Origin: Rhizobium sullae
GTDB taxonomy: Bacteria > Pseudomonadota > Alphaproteobacteria > Rhizobiales > Rhizobiaceae
Length of the DNA: 64,000 bases
Direction: 5' to 3'
Assembly: GCF_025200715.1 (NCBI RefSeq)
Contig: NZ_CP104143.1
Span: 3,940,501-4,004,500, forward strand
Position numbers and translations under genes: made by a program. The notes beneath the pieces were generated by a model that had not been told where the DNA came from, ran no database searches, and worked only from the letters and a program-made list of their open reading frames with translations. This document shows positions 17,176 to 26,473 of the stretch, in pieces; within the stretch, counting starts at the first letter, position 1; each line of letters begins with the position of its first letter.

Positions 17176-17639
17176 GCGGGCTTGCGCGCCGGATCGTCGA
17201 GTGCGGGGTTGTAGAATAGCGATAGCGTCAAGCTCTTCGCGATGCGTTCCGCTGTCGCCATGAACCACGCCTTTGCCTCGGCATTAGGAGCGATATCGTC
17301 GAGCGTTGTGGCAAAAAGCTCCAGCCATTGCGGAAAGAGAGCCGGCGTCATGTTGGCAACACCGACATGTGCTTGCACAGGCTTCCCACCGTAGGCGCCG
17401 CTGCGGAATGCGACGGACGACCAGAAACTCTTCATCTTTGACATGTGCTCCGGCCAACGGCCGGAAAGCCGGGCGTCGAAAACCGGGCCGAGTTCGGGAT
17501 GCGCAAGGACGCGGCCGTAGAAGGTCTCGACCAGCCTGTCGATGAAGGCATTGTCGATGCCCATCGCCCTCATCTCCGTTTCCGCCCGCTCGCGGATTGC
17601 GGCAACATGTGCCGCCCGGCTCTGCAATTCACCGCTCAT
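17172..17639 (-). CDS. Group III truncated hemoglobin
   Basis: The 155-residue protein contains the 2-on-2 globin pattern of group III: FIDRLVETFYGRVLAHPELGPVF (quoted in part as FYGRVLAHPELGPVF), HMSKMKSFWSSVAFRSGAYGG with the conserved W, then a His-containing segment (VQAHVGV) and FPQWLELFATTL. Heme binding and a role with oxygen or nitric oxide are likely; no function is proven for most members. The start MSGELQ at 17639 is preferred over an upstream ATG at 17672. It is divergent from mbfA, about 140 bp from the iron control element. Confidence 0.85.
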   Translation of the reverse strand: MSGELQSRAAHVAAIRERAETEMRAMGIDNAFIDRLVETFYGRVLAHPELGPVFDARLSGRWPEHMSKMKSFWSSVAFRSGAYGGKPVQAHVGVANMTPALFPQWLELFATTLDDIAPNAEAKAWFMATAERIAKSLTLSLFYNPALDDPARKPA

Positions 17640-17752
17640 CTTAGACCCCGAATGGCCACGTTCTTGCGGCACGCATCATATAGGCATCTGCCGTTTCCAA
17701 CTGAAGTACACAATTCGTCGTGCGGCAATCTGTCAGATCGACCGCCGGATGC

Positions 17753-17781
17753 TTGACGCTTTACGGCGCACTGTCTAGATT
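17753..17781 (+). promoter_or_regulatory. Sigma70-type promoter of mbfA
   Basis: TTGACG at 17753-17758 and TAGATT at 17776-17781 are separated by exactly 17 bp. The Irr-type palindrome starts on the last bases of the -10 element and covers the expected transcription start. Confidence 0.65.
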
Positions 17782-17796
17782 TAGAATAATTCTAAA
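17780..17796. promoter_or_regulatory. Iron control element (ICE box), Irr operator
   Basis: TTTAGAATAATTCTAAA is a perfect 17-bp palindrome (7-bp arms, 3-bp centre) and matches the ICE consensus bound by the heme-responsive regulator Irr in Rhizobiales. It overlaps the -10 region and start of mbfA. Irr bound here under low iron would block transcription, so the gene would open when iron is plentiful. Confidence 0.9.
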
Positions 17797-17808
17797 ATGG
17801 AGCGTGCC

Positions 17809-18792
17809 ATGCTGCCGCGGTTTTTCAGGTCGTCCAAACGTTCATTCAAGTCATTGTCGGAACAGGAAATTCTGGCACTCGCGATTGCTTCGGAGGAAGA
17901 CGACGCCCGCATCTATCTCGCCTATGCCGACATGCTGAAAACGGCCTATCCCGCCTCGGCTCAGGTTTTCGAGGATATGGCTGAGGTCGAGGATACGCAC
18001 CGCAAGTCGCTGATTGAAATCCATCGGCAGCGTTTCGGCGAACGCATTCCGCTGATCCGCCGCGAGCATGTGCAGGGCTTTTATGAGCGCAAGCCGGACT
18101 GGCTGCGCAAGAACCTGTCGCTGGAAGCAGTGCGGCAGGAAACCGAAACAATGGAGGAACAGGCCTACCGCTTCTATGTTGAGGCAGCAAAGCAGACTTC
18201 GGACGCCTCGACACGCCAGTTGCTCGGTGATCTGGCGCTTGCCGAACAGGGTCATGAAGACATTGCCAAGATGCTCGGCGACAAGCATACGCCGGAAGAC
18301 GTTAAGGACGCCGAGGACGAAAATGCGCGGCGGCAATTCGTGCTTACCTATGTGCAGCCTGGCCTTGCGGGCCTGATGGACGGTTCCGTCTCGACGTTGG
18401 CGCCGATCTTTGCCGCCGCCTTTGCGACTCAGGATACGTGGCAGACTTTTCTAGTCGGCCTTTCGGCTTCGGTTGGCGCCGGTATCTCGATGGGCTTCAC
18501 GGAAGCCGCACATGACGACGGCAAGATTTCCGGGCGCGGTTCGCCCGTCAAGCGCGGTCTTGCCTGTGGCATCATGACAACGCTCGGCGGCCTCGGCCAT
18601 GCGCTGCCTTACCTCATTCCGCAATTTTGGACCGCGACCATCACTGCCGTCGTCATCGTCTTTTTCGAGCTATGGGCGATTGCCTTCATCCAGAACAGAT
18701 ATATGGAAACGCCGTTCCTGCGCGCGGCCTTTCAGGTCGTGCTTGGCGGCAGCCTGGTGCTGGCCGCCGGCATCCTGATCGGCAATGGGTGA
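17809..18792 (+). CDS. mbfA: Membrane-bound ferritin A, iron exporter
   Basis: The 327-residue protein joins an N-terminal ferritin-like (erythrin-vacuolar) four-helix domain (about 10-160) to a C-terminal VIT1-type membrane domain (about 170-325). Iron ligands are visible: EEDDARIY, EVEDTHRKSL (ExxH), EEQAYRFY and EQGHEDIA (ExxH). In Bradyrhizobium and Agrobacterium, MbfA exports iron and protects against iron and peroxide stress, under Irr control. The perfect ICE box at the promoter fits this exactly. I prefer ATG 17809 because GGAG at 17799-17802 is correctly spaced; the ATG at 17797 abuts the operator and has no ribosome-binding site. Confidence 0.95.
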   Translation: MLPRFFRSSKRSFKSLSEQEILALAIASEEDDARIYLAYADMLKTAYPASAQVFEDMAEVEDTHRKSLIEIHRQRFGERIPLIRREHVQGFYERKPDWLRKNLSLEAVRQETETMEEQAYRFYVEAAKQTSDASTRQLLGDLALAEQGHEDIAKMLGDKHTPEDVKDAEDENARRQFVLTYVQPGLAGLMDGSVSTLAPIFAAAFATQDTWQTFLVGLSASVGAGISMGFTEAAHDDGKISGRGSPVKRGLACGIMTTLGGLGHALPYLIPQFWTATITAVVIVFFELWAIAFIQNRYMETPFLRAAFQVVLGGSLVLAAGILIGNG

Positions 18793-18820
18793 GGGGGAGA
18801 CGCGGCCAGGCAAAGCCCGG

Positions 18821-18845
18821 GCAATCGATCCGGTGAATCGATTGC
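18821..18845. repeat. Short inverted repeat downstream of mbfA
   Basis: GCAATCGAT (18821-18829) and ATCGATTGC (18837-18845) form a perfect 9-bp dyad with a 7-nt loop. It has no T-run. It lies in the 173-bp gap between mbfA and the convergent peptidase gene and could be part of a dispersed intergenic repeat. Confidence 0.45.
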
Positions 18846-18909
18846 AGCGCCGAACGCCCTGAGCCGAAGCGAAGGGCCGGCTCAGCCGCGGCAAACAAAG
18901 CCAAAAGAA

Positions 18910-18937
18910 AAAAGGCCGGGCATTCAGCCGGCCTTTT
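18910..18937. terminator. Bidirectional rho-independent terminator
   Basis: AAAAGGCCGG (18910-18919) pairs perfectly with CCGGCCTTTT (18928-18937). The stem is flanked by A-runs on one side and T-runs on the other, so it can stop both mbfA (plus) and the convergent peptidase gene (minus). Confidence 0.85.
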
Positions 18938-18962
18938 GCAGTCATTCGTATTGTGAGATTGC

Positions 18963-19562
18963 TTACTTCAGTGCGCCGACCAGCACGTCGTAGCCATTTT
19001 CTATGGTGACCCAACGCCCGGCATTGAAGCTCGACTGGCGCTTGACGAAGGAATACGGCGTATCGAACCAGGGCTTCACGCTTGAAGCGAGATTGTCGAG
19101 AATGAAGTCGCCTTCGGCTGTGCGCAGCGTCAGCACGGCATGACCCTCGCCATCCGGCTTGCGAACCACGGTCATCAGAAGGTTTGCCGGCTCAAAGCCG
19201 CGCTGGATCAAGATGCGGCGCTTCAGGAGCGCAAAGTCTTCACAGTCGCCCGCCGTTGTCGGGTAAGACCAGATTTCGTCTTTGCCGTAGATTTCCTTAT
19301 CCGTCATCGGGGTAATGGTGCTGTTGACGGTGGAATTGACCGAGCGGATCAGAGCCCACTTCTCACTCTTCATTTCCGCAGGCCCTGCATTCCGATCCGC
19401 GCCGCATTCGGCCCGATGGGTCTGGCAGAAATCATAATGGCCAATCGGCTGCGAGGTAGCGCCGCCGGTGACCATCGAGAGGTTTTTCGTGGGGGCCGGT
19501 AATGCGGCCGAAGACATCGCAAACATGGCCATTGTGGCCACCAAGTAACCCTTTATCCGCAC
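18963..19562 (-). CDS. Bacterial transglutaminase-like cysteine peptidase (BTLCP, DUF920), secreted
   Basis: The 199-residue protein has an N-terminal signal (GYLVATMAMFAMSSAALPA) and the catalytic triad of the BTLCP family: Cys in AGDCEDFALLKR, His in GHAVLTLR and Asp in FILDNLASS. Family members are predicted periplasmic proteases; some work with type I secretion systems or adhesins, as LapG does. No such partner is encoded nearby. It faces mbfA and shares a bidirectional terminator with it. Confidence 0.88.
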   Translation of the reverse strand: MRIKGYLVATMAMFAMSSAALPAPTKNLSMVTGGATSQPIGHYDFCQTHRAECGADRNAGPAEMKSEKWALIRSVNSTVNSTITPMTDKEIYGKDEIWSYPTTAGDCEDFALLKRRILIQRGFEPANLLMTVVRKPDGEGHAVLTLRTAEGDFILDNLASSVKPWFDTPYSFVKRQSSFNAGRWVTIENGYDVLVGALK

Positions 19563-19745
19563 GCCCGTTTCCCTGCATCGCCCCTGTATTTATTAACAAA
19601 GAGTTAACGGAGAGGGGGTTGAGGAGTCAATCATTACTTCTTGCAAGGCCGCTTCAACCCACCGACATGGTTAAAATGACACACGAATTCATGCTATGCG
19701 GCGGATGCGATTCCGCCTTCGTTCGGAGGCGGCGCGGTCTTTCGA

Positions 19746-20546
19746 TCAATGAATAAGGCCTTTGGCGGCAGACAACATCCGTTCGATGTCCTGCGGCCGG
19801 GAGAGCCGATGGTCGCCGTCGCGGATAAAAGTCAGCACGACATCGTCGGCGGGCAGGTGTTCTATCAGCTTCATGGCATGACTGTAGGGAACGTCCGGAT
19901 CTTTCATGCCTTGCAGGATATGCACCGGGCAGCCTGTCTCGATAATTCCGGTCAGGACCCGGTTTTCGCGTCCGTCTTCGAGCAGGGCACGGGTATAGAT
20001 GTTCGGTTCCGGGCTATATTCGGACTTCTCTTCGAAATAGCCGCGTTCCGCGAGCGAGACGCGGTCCTTCTTTCTCAGATGCGGCTCGATGAGCTCCGAG
20101 GTGAAGTCGGGTGCCGGCGCGATCAGGACCATGCCGTCGAGCTTTGGCGCAGTGTCCAGCTTTGCAAGCTCCTGCGCCAGCCGCAACGCGATCCAGCCGC
20201 CCATCGAGGAGCCGACGACGATGATACTCTCGGGTTTCGTATGAAGGATGACGGCAAGTGCCTCTTCCAGCCAGCGGGAAATCGTTCCGTTTATGAATTG
20301 CCCCCCGGAAAGACCATGGCCCGAATAGTCGAGGCGAATGCAGGCAAGTCCGAGTTCGCCGGCCAGACGATCAAGCTCGATCGCCTTTGTTCCGCTCATG
20401 TCCGACCTGTAGCCGGAGAGCCAGACGAAGGTCGGGCTGCGATCCTTCGAGACAGCTTCGCGAATGATGAAAGCAATCCTTCGCTCCGCATCGCCTTCGC
20501 CCACTGTCAGGAACTGCGGGTCGGATGTGGCTGTTGCTTCGGACAT
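19746..20546 (-). CDS. Alpha/beta hydrolase (ABHD10 / acyl-protein thioesterase-like)
   Basis: The 266-residue protein has an alpha/beta hydrolase fold with nucleophile elbow GSSMGG (Ser near 110), an acid in GMKDPDVPY and the catalytic His in DGDHRLSRPQD. DYSGHGLSGG is the oxyanion-region motif. The PTFVWLSGYRSDMSGTKA opening is characteristic of ABHD10-like enzymes. Substrate unknown. It is divergent from infC, which begins 183 bp away. Confidence 0.85.
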   Translation of the reverse strand: MSEATATSDPQFLTVGEGDAERRIAFIIREAVSKDRSPTFVWLSGYRSDMSGTKAIELDRLAGELGLACIRLDYSGHGLSGGQFINGTISRWLEEALAVILHTKPESIIVVGSSMGGWIALRLAQELAKLDTAPKLDGMVLIAPAPDFTSELIEPHLRKKDRVSLAERGYFEEKSEYSPEPNIYTRALLEDGRENRVLTGIIETGCPVHILQGMKDPDVPYSHAMKLIEHLPADDVVLTFIRDGDHRLSRPQDIERMLSAAKGLIH

Positions 20547-20728
20547 AAGCAGAACTCCCGTTGTTTGCTCCTATAAAACAGATTCTCGATAGGCTGACAG
20601 CAGGTGATTTTTCCGCTAAAGCGTGTTATTGACGACATCGCAGCGAAAGCGAGACTTTGAGACTTTGTTTGCGCCCCCAAATGGAAGCGCGAAGCTGCAA
20701 TCCGAAACAACTCGAGGAGAGTACGACC

Positions 20729-21265
20729 ATTCGCAGACCTTTTAAAACCGACGCGCCCGTGAAGGAAGGGCCGCGTTCGAACCGGGAAATCCGTGTTCCC
20801 AAGGTTCAGTTGATTGATGCTGAAGGACAAAATTTGGGCGCGGTGCCCACCGACCAGGCCTTGAGAATGGCTGAAGAAGCCGGTCTCGACCTTGTGGAAA
20901 TTTCTCCCAACGCCGAACCGCCTGTGTGCAAGATTCTCGATCTGGGCAAGCTGAAATACGCCAACCAGAAGAAGGCTGCCGAGGCGCGCAAAAAACAGAA
21001 AATCGTCGAAGTCAAAGAAATCAAGATGCGTCCGAACATCGACACTCATGATTATGAGGTGAAGATGAAGGCTATGGGCCGCTTCTTCGAGGAAGGCGAC
21101 AAAGTCAAGGTGACACTGAAGTTCCGTGGCCGCGAAATGGCCCACCAGGAACTCGGCATGAAGCTTCTGCAGCAGGTCAAGGCCGACACGCTGGAATTTG
21201 CAAAGGTCGAAGCCGAGCCAAAGCTTGAGGGCCGCCAGATGATGATGGTGCTCGCGCCGAAGTGA
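20729..21265 (+). CDS. infC: Translation initiation factor IF-3 (AUU start codon)
   Basis: IF-3 binds the 30S subunit and selects the start codon and initiator tRNA. The 178-residue product has the N-domain ([20 protein letters not shown]) and C-domain ([18 protein letters not shown]...[11 protein letters not shown]) joined by a lysine-rich linker. The start is taken as ATT at 20729, read as Met: GAGGAGA at 20714-20720 is ideally placed, the product then begins [10 protein letters not shown] as in other rhizobia, and length matches. IF-3 discriminates against AUU, so this codon gives feedback control, as shown in E. coli. Upstream in-frame ATGs (20657) would add 24 unlikely residues. An intrinsic terminator follows. 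Confidence 0.95.
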   Translation: MRRPFKTDAPVKEGPRSNREIRVPKVQLIDAEGQNLGAVPTDQALRMAEEAGLDLVEISPNAEPPVCKILDLGKLKYANQKKAAEARKKQKIVEVKEIKMRPNIDTHDYEVKMKAMGRFFEEGDKVKVTLKFRGREMAHQELGMKLLQQVKADTLEFAKVEAEPKLEGRQMMMVLAPK

Positions 21266-21287
21266 GCGCGGTCCTCATCGACGCATC

Positions 21288-21322
21288 AAAGCCGTCCGCA
21301 AGGGCGGCTTTCCTGTTTTTTG
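21288..21322 (+). terminator. Rho-independent terminator of infC
   Basis: AAAGCCGTCC (21288-21297) and GGGCGGCTTT (21302-21311) form a stem with one G-T pair and a GCAA tetraloop, followed by CCTGTTTTTT. It separates infC from rpmI-rplT. Confidence 0.85.
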
Positions 21323-21350
21323 TGCGGCTGAAGATTCCTTGCCTGCCCCG

Positions 21351-21379
21351 TTGCACTTTTCTGGCGCTGCGGGTATAAG
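21351..21379 (+). promoter_or_regulatory. Promoter of rpmI-rplT
   Basis: TTGCAC (21351-21356) and TATAAG (21374-21379) are 17 bp apart. It lies after the infC terminator, so the two ribosomal protein genes have their own promoter. Confidence 0.65.
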
Positions 21380-21385
21380 CGCGCG

Positions 21386-21564
21386 TCCGAACTGACCGGC
21401 AGGGCATGCCGTGGCAGTTTCGAATGCTTGCGGGACGGTTTCGTCGCCATACCCGCAGATCAACAACAAACGCTCCCGCACCTTGTTGCGACTCCGCAAA
21501 ACCGGACATCGCAGAAGGGCTTCTTTGAAGAAGCGTGCAGGGAGGACAGAAACGGAGTAGCAAA
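21386..21564 (+). promoter_or_regulatory. Long untranslated leader of rpmI-rplT
   Basis: About 180 nt separate the predicted start site from rpmI and contain no reading frame of note. A strong small hairpin, GCTTCTT-TG-AAGAAGC, lies near 21518-21533, just ahead of the ribosome-binding region. L20 represses its own operon by binding leader RNA in other bacteria, so this leader is a candidate for such control. Confidence 0.4.
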
Positions 21565-21768
21565 ATGCCCAAGATGAAGACGAAGTCCTCGGCCAAGAAG
21601 CGGTTCAAGATCACCGCGACCGGCAAGGTCAAGGCCGCCGCTGCTGGCAAGCGCCATGGCATGATCAAGCGTACCAACAAGTTCATTCGCGACGCACGTG
21701 GCACGATGGTTCTCGCTGAACCCGACGGCCGCAAGGTCGTGAAGAACTACCTGCCGAACGGTCTCTAA
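21565..21768 (+). CDS. rpmI: 50S ribosomal protein L35 (bL35)
   Basis: The 67-residue, very basic product matches bL35: it opens [20 protein letters not shown] and has the [19 protein letters not shown] core. It is a small protein of the large subunit. The start at 21565 gives the standard length; the in-frame ATG at 21535 would add ten residues. It lies 39 bp before rplT in the usual order. Confidence 0.97.
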   Translation: MPKMKTKSSAKKRFKITATGKVKAAAAGKRHGMIKRTNKFIRDARGTMVLAEPDGRKVVKNYLPNGL

Positions 21769-21807
21769 GACTATTCCGCGAACGCTTTAGATTAAGGAGA
21801 TCATGAA

Positions 21808-22212
21808 ATGGCACGTGTAAAAAGAGGCGTAACCTCTCACGCCAAGCACAAGAAGGTTCTGAAGGCAGCAAAAGGCTTCTACGGCCGCCGCAAGAACACC
21901 ATCCGTACCGCCAAGGCTGCAGTCGATCGCGCCAAGCAGTACGCCTACCGCGACCGCAAGGTGAACAAGCGCAATTTCCGCGCGCTCTGGATCCAGCGCA
22001 TCAACGCTGCCGTCCGCGAATTCGGCCTGACCTACGGCCGCTTCATCGACGGCCTGAACAAGGCCGGCATCGAAGTCGACCGCAAGGTTCTCTCCGACAT
22101 GGCAATCCATGAGCCGGAAGCATTCAGCGCGCTGGTCACAGCCTCCAAGAAGGCTCTTGAGTACCTCAAGGAAGCCGGTACGAAGAACGAGTTTGAAGGC
22201 GCGGTTCGTTAA
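21808..22212 (+). CDS. rplT: 50S ribosomal protein L20 (bL20)
   Basis: The 134-residue product has the basic L20 N-terminal tail ([20 protein letters not shown]) and the globular domain ([19 protein letters not shown]...[12 protein letters not shown]). L20 is essential for early 50S assembly and is the usual autoregulator of this operon. AAGGAG precedes the start. A strong terminator follows at 22252. Confidence 0.98.
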   Translation: MARVKRGVTSHAKHKKVLKAAKGFYGRRKNTIRTAKAAVDRAKQYAYRDRKVNKRNFRALWIQRINAAVREFGLTYGRFIDGLNKAGIEVDRKVLSDMAIHEPEAFSALVTASKKALEYLKEAGTKNEFEGAVR

Positions 22213-22251
22213 CCAGCGCTTCCCAAGCTTGACGCTTTTTTGAATTTTGGG

Positions 22252-22286
22252 AAACCCGCGCTGGTTTGGGCTGGCGCGGGTTTTTC
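22252..22286 (+). terminator. Rho-independent terminator of rpmI-rplT
   Basis: AAACCCGCGC (22252-22261) pairs with GCGCGGGTTT (22274-22283) over a 12-nt loop, followed by TTTTTCTTTC. Confidence 0.88.
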
Positions 22287-22358
22287 TTTCTTTGTACTTC
22301 TTGCCGGCTTTCACCAGCCTCCGATTACCCGCCTGATCCTGGACGGAAAGAATTGACG

Positions 22359-23441
22359 ATGTCAGATATCGACCATCTCAAATCATCGCTGCTTGCGGAA
22401 ATTGCTGCCGCCGATGACGAACCGGCGCTGGAAGCCGTGCGCGTTTCAGCCCTCGGAAAAAAGGGCTCTGTTTCCGAGCTCCTGAAGACGCTTGGCACGA
22501 TGTCGCCCGAAGAGCGCCAGACCAAGGGCGTTGCAATCAACGTCCTCAAAAATGAGGTCGCAGAAGCGCTTGCCGCGCGCAAGGCGACGCTCAAGGAGGC
22601 GGCGGTCAATTCCCGCCTGAAGGCGGAGACGGTCGACATCAGCCTGCCGGTCCGCTCATCGCCCGTCGAGCGCGGACGCATCCACCCGATTAGCCAGATC
22701 GTCGACGAGATCACCGCGATCTTCGGTGACATGGGCTTCTCGATCGCAGAAGGTCCGGATGTCGAGACCGACTATTACAACTTCACGGCGCTGAATTTCC
22801 CCGAAGGCCACCCAGCCCGCGAGATGCACGACACGTTCTTCTTCCAGCCGGATGAAAACGGCGAGCGCAAGGTACTGCGCACGCACACCTCGCCGGTGCA
22901 GGTGCGCACGATGGAAGCACAGAAGCCACCGATCCGCATCATCATCCCTGGCAAGACCTATCGCCAGGATTCGGATGCAACTCATTCGCCGATGTTCCAT
23001 CAGGTCGAGGGACTGGTGATCGACACGAAGGCAAATGTCGCCAACATGCGCTGGGTGCTTGAGGAGTTCTGCAAGTCCTTCTTCGAGGTCGACAGCGTGA
23101 CGATGCGCTTCCGTCCGTCCTTCTTCCCGTTCACCGAGCCGTCCTTCGAGGTTGATATCCAGTGCGACCGCTCCGGCCCGATCGTCAAGTTCGGCGAAGG
23201 AACGGATTGGATGGAGATCCTCGGCTGCGGCATGGTGCACCCGAACGTGTTGCGCTATGGCGGTCTCGACCCGGACGAATATCAGGGCTTTGCCTGGGGC
23301 ATGGGCCTCGACCGCATCGCCATGCTGAAATACGGCATGCCGGACCTGCGCGACTTCTTCAACGCCGATATTCGCTGGATGACCCATTACGGCTTCCGCC
23401 CGCTCGACATGCCGACGCTGTTCGGCGGTCTGAGCGCGTAA
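22359..23441 (+). CDS. pheS: Phenylalanyl-tRNA synthetase alpha subunit
   Basis: PheS with PheT forms the (alpha-beta)2 enzyme that charges tRNA-Phe. The 360-residue protein has an N-terminal coiled-coil arm (about 1-90) and a class II catalytic core: motif 2 around [20 protein letters not shown] and motif 3 in the [17 protein letters not shown] segment. The start MSDIDHLKS at 22359 follows GGAAAG and gives the usual length; the upstream in-frame ATG lies inside the rplT terminator. pheT follows after 16 bp. Confidence 0.97.
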   Translation: MSDIDHLKSSLLAEIAAADDEPALEAVRVSALGKKGSVSELLKTLGTMSPEERQTKGVAINVLKNEVAEALAARKATLKEAAVNSRLKAETVDISLPVRSSPVERGRIHPISQIVDEITAIFGDMGFSIAEGPDVETDYYNFTALNFPEGHPAREMHDTFFFQPDENGERKVLRTHTSPVQVRTMEAQKPPIRIIIPGKTYRQDSDATHSPMFHQVEGLVIDTKANVANMRWVLEEFCKSFFEVDSVTMRFRPSFFPFTEPSFEVDIQCDRSGPIVKFGEGTDWMEILGCGMVHPNVLRYGGLDPDEYQGFAWGMGLDRIAMLKYGMPDLRDFFNADIRWMTHYGFRPLDMPTLFGGLSA

Positions 23442-23457
23442 AGGGAGGATTGAGATC

Positions 23458-25881
23458 ATGAAATTCACACTCTCCTGGCTGAAGGATCATCTGGAAACGG
23501 ATGCCACCCTCGATGAAATCTGCGCCCGCCTGACGATGATCGGGCTGGAGGTCGAAGATGTCGATGACAAGGCAGCCTTCAAGCCTTTCGTCATTGCCAA
23601 GGTTCTCTCCGCTGAAAAACATCCGCAGGCCGATCGGCTGAAGGTTCTCTCAGTTGATACCGGCAGGGGTCCGCCGGTCCAGGTCGTCTGCGGCGCGCCA
23701 AATGCGCGGGCGGGTCTCGTCGGCGCATTTGCCGCATCGGGCACCTATGTTCCCGGCATCGACGTAACACTTTCCGTCGGCAATATCCGCGGCGTCGAAA
23801 GCCATGGCATGATGTGCTCCGAAAAGGAGCTGATGATTTCTGACAATCATGAGGGCATCATCGATCTGCCCGAAGACGCGCCGGTTGGGACCAGCTATGC
23901 GGCTTATGCCCACCTCGACGATCCGGTCATCGAGATCAACCTGACGCCGAACCGTCCGGACTGCACGAGCATCTACGGCATCGCGCGCGATCTGGCCGCG
24001 TCGGGTCTCGGCACGCTGAAAGCACGGCCTGCGCCGTCCTTTGCCGTCGAAGGCGAGACACCCGTCAAAGTAAGGCTCGATCTTGATGACGAAAAACTCT
24101 GCCCAGGTTTTGCGCTCCGCCTCGTGCGCGGCGTCAAGAACCGCCCGAGCCCGAAATGGATGCAGCAGCGCCTGCTGGCAATCGGTCTGCGCCCGATCAA
24201 TGCGCTGGTCGATATCACCAACTACATGACCTTCGATCAGGGGCGGCCGATGCACGTCTTTGACGCTGCAAAAGTGAGCGGTCATCTGACGGTTCGCCGC
24301 GCCAAGGAAGGCGAGACAGTGCTGGCGCTCGACCAGCGCGAATACAAGCTTGGGCCTAACAACGTCGTCATCGCCGATGCCGATGGCATCGAGTCGATCG
24401 GCGGCGTCATGGGCGGCGAGCATTCCGGCTGCGACGAAAACACGACCGACGTGCTGATCGAATGCGCACTCTGGGACCCGATGAACATCGCCAAGACGGG
24501 CCGCACGCTCGGCATCATCACCGATGCCCGCTATCGCTTCGAGCGCGGTGTCGATCCGGAATATATGGTTCCCGGTCTGGAGCGCACGACGGAACTCGTT
24601 CTCGAACTTTGCGGCGGCACGCCGGCAAAGGCGGATGTCGTTGGCTACAAGGGCTATCAGCCGAAGGTCGTCGATTTCCCTTATTCGGAAGTCAAGCGCC
24701 TGACCGGCCTCGAAGTCTCGACTGAGGAGAGCAAGGATATCCTGACCCGGCTCGGCTTCATGGTGTCAGGTTCGGGCGAACGTGTCTCCGTCGCTGTTCC
24801 TTCCTGGCGTCCGGATGTCGATGGCAAGGCCGACCTCGTCGAGGAAGTCATGCGTATCCATGGCGTCGACAACATCAAGCCGGCGCCGCTGGAAAGCCAT
24901 GCCGCGGTCAACGGCAAGATCCTGACAACGCTGCAGATCCGCAACCGCATGGCCAAGCGGGCGCTTGCCTCGCGCGGCATGCTGGAGGCTGTCACCTGGT
25001 CCTTCATTTCGGAAGAGCAGGCGAAGCTCTTCGGCGGTGGCTCGCCGGCACTAAAGCTTGCAAACCCGATCGCTGCCGAAATGTCCGACATGCGCCCCTC
25101 GCTTCTGGCGGGTCTGCTGACGGCGGCACAGCGCAACGCCGACAAGGGCTACGGCGATGTGGCGATCTTCGAAGTTTCCGGCACCTATGAGAATGACAGG
25201 CCGGAAGGCCAGCGCCGTGTTGCCGGCGGCATTCGCCGCGGCACGGCGTCGCTCGCCGGCTCCGGCCGCATGTGGTCGAATAATGTGAAGGGCGGCGGCA
25301 AGCCAGTCGATGCCTTCGATGCCAAGGCCGATGCGCTGGCGGTGATCGAGGCCTGCGGCTTGCCGATGAGCAACATCCAGATCGAGCAGGGCGGACCGGA
25401 ATGGTACCATCCCGGCCGCTCGGGCACGATCAAGATGGGCCCGAAGGTCGTCCTCGGCTATTTCGGCGAATTCCATCCCTCGACGCTCGAAGCGCTCGAT
25501 GTCTCCGGTGCGCTCTGCGGCTTCGAAGTCTATATCGACGCCATGCCAGAGCCGAAGAAGAAGGCGACGCGCACCAAGCCGGCGCTGGAGCTTTCGCCCT
25601 TCCAGGCCGTCAAGCGCGACTTCGCTTTCGTCGTCGACAGGACGGTAGAAGCAGGCGCGATCATCAGGGCCGCGAGCGGTGCCGACCGCAAGCTAGTCAC
25701 CGGCGTCAATGTCTTCGACATTTTCGAAGGCGCGTCCCTTGGTGAGGGCAAGAAGTCGATTGCGATCGAAGTGCAGATCCAGCCCGTCGAGCGGACGCTG
25801 ACGGACGAGGATTTCGAAGCCTTGACGCAGAAGATCGTGGCGAGCGTAGCGAAATTCACCGGCGGCGTGCTGCGAGGCTGA
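23458..25881 (+). CDS. pheT: Phenylalanyl-tRNA synthetase beta subunit
   Basis: The 807-residue protein shows the full PheT order: an N-terminal part with EMAP-II-like tRNA-binding domain (about 40-150; [20 protein letters not shown]), B3/B4 domain carrying the editing site, B5 domain (about 400-475), catalytic-like core, and the C-terminal ferredoxin-like anticodon-binding domain ([18 protein letters not shown] onward). Length is normal. It forms an operon with pheS and ends 65 bp before a convergent NTF2-like gene. Confidence 0.97.
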   Translation: MKFTLSWLKDHLETDATLDEICARLTMIGLEVEDVDDKAAFKPFVIAKVLSAEKHPQADRLKVLSVDTGRGPPVQVVCGAPNARAGLVGAFAASGTYVPGIDVTLSVGNIRGVESHGMMCSEKELMISDNHEGIIDLPEDAPVGTSYAAYAHLDDPVIEINLTPNRPDCTSIYGIARDLAASGLGTLKARPAPSFAVEGETPVKVRLDLDDEKLCPGFALRLVRGVKNRPSPKWMQQRLLAIGLRPINALVDITNYMTFDQGRPMHVFDAAKVSGHLTVRRAKEGETVLALDQREYKLGPNNVVIADADGIESIGGVMGGEHSGCDENTTDVLIECALWDPMNIAKTGRTLGIITDARYRFERGVDPEYMVPGLERTTELVLELCGGTPAKADVVGYKGYQPKVVDFPYSEVKRLTGLEVSTEESKDILTRLGFMVSGSGERVSVAVPSWRPDVDGKADLVEEVMRIHGVDNIKPAPLESHAAVNGKILTTLQIRNRMAKRALASRGMLEAVTWSFISEEQAKLFGGGSPALKLANPIAAEMSDMRPSLLAGLLTAAQRNADKGYGDVAIFEVSGTYENDRPEGQRRVAGGIRRGTASLAGSGRMWSNNVKGGGKPVDAFDAKADALAVIEACGLPMSNIQIEQGGPEWYHPGRSGTIKMGPKVVLGYFGEFHPSTLEALDVSGALCGFEVYIDAMPEPKKKATRTKPALELSPFQAVKRDFAFVVDRTVEAGAIIRAASGADRKLVTGVNVFDIFEGASLGEGKKSIAIEVQIQPVERTLTDEDFEALTQKIVASVAKFTGGVLRG

Positions 25882-25945
25882 CGAGCACATGATGGGCGCT
25901 CCGGGCTGGCGGTTTCGCCGGCCCGAAGCACTGAAAGCTGCGTCA

Positions 25946-26305
25946 TCAGGCATGCAGGTAGTAAAGCTTGTTGACGATGGTCCAGCGGCCGTCGATCTTC
26001 AGCATCGACAGATAATCGGTAAATCGCATCCCCGCGAATTCGTCAGTCACCTTCACCATCGCGGCATCGCCTTCGATATCGATCGTTGTTATGTCCATAT
26101 AGGGTTGCGTACCCGGCGGAGCGGCGCCTTCGGCCGTGATTGCAGCGATGAATTCGTCGCGTGTCAGCCATTCGACCATATTTTCGTAGTGACCGATGAT
26201 TGCGCTTTGCGGATGGAAGGCCTTTCGCAAAGCCGCTTCGTTGGCAAAGGTCATGCCTTCGACGTAGAGGTGGACGACTGCTTCGACTGCCTGCTGTTCG
26301 GACAT
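25946..26305 (-). CDS. NTF2-like protein (putative lumazine-binding / SnoaL-type fold)
   Basis: The 119-residue protein has the cone-shaped NTF2-like pattern: an N-terminal helix pair (EAVVHLYVEGMTFANEAALRKAF), strand with HPQSAIIGHYENMVEWLTRDEF, and a C-terminal sheet (AMVKVTDEFAGMRFTDYLSMLKIDGRWTIVNKLY; quoted in pieces). Family members bind small ligands or act as isomerases; no catalytic residue can be assigned. ATG 26305 is preferred because AAGGG lies 9 bp upstream; the longer frame would use GTG at 26314. Confidence 0.75.
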   Translation of the reverse strand: MSEQQAVEAVVHLYVEGMTFANEAALRKAFHPQSAIIGHYENMVEWLTRDEFIAAITAEGAAPPGTQPYMDITTIDIEGDAAMVKVTDEFAGMRFTDYLSMLKIDGRWTIVNKLYYLHA

Positions 26306-26473
26306 ATCTCGCACCCTTGTATCGGCGTCATCATAACGCTGGAAGATTTAGAGCCAGGCTCTCTTCCGGCAAGCCGTGCCAAGCTGGAGCAGCTGGTAAG
26401 GCTGGAGCCCGCAATTTCCGGGTGGCAATAGCCGGAGGGCGGGATAGGGTCGTGCCAGTAGATGGAGAGGTGC

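Noticed and set aside
18963..19562. LapG-type biofilm protease call
   Set aside because: It has the same family triad, but no LapD or large adhesin gene is adjacent, so only the family is named.
23359..25953. Minus-strand frames opposite pheT, up to 257 codons
   Set aside because: PheT is an intact, recognisable gene; the opposite frames carry no family feature.
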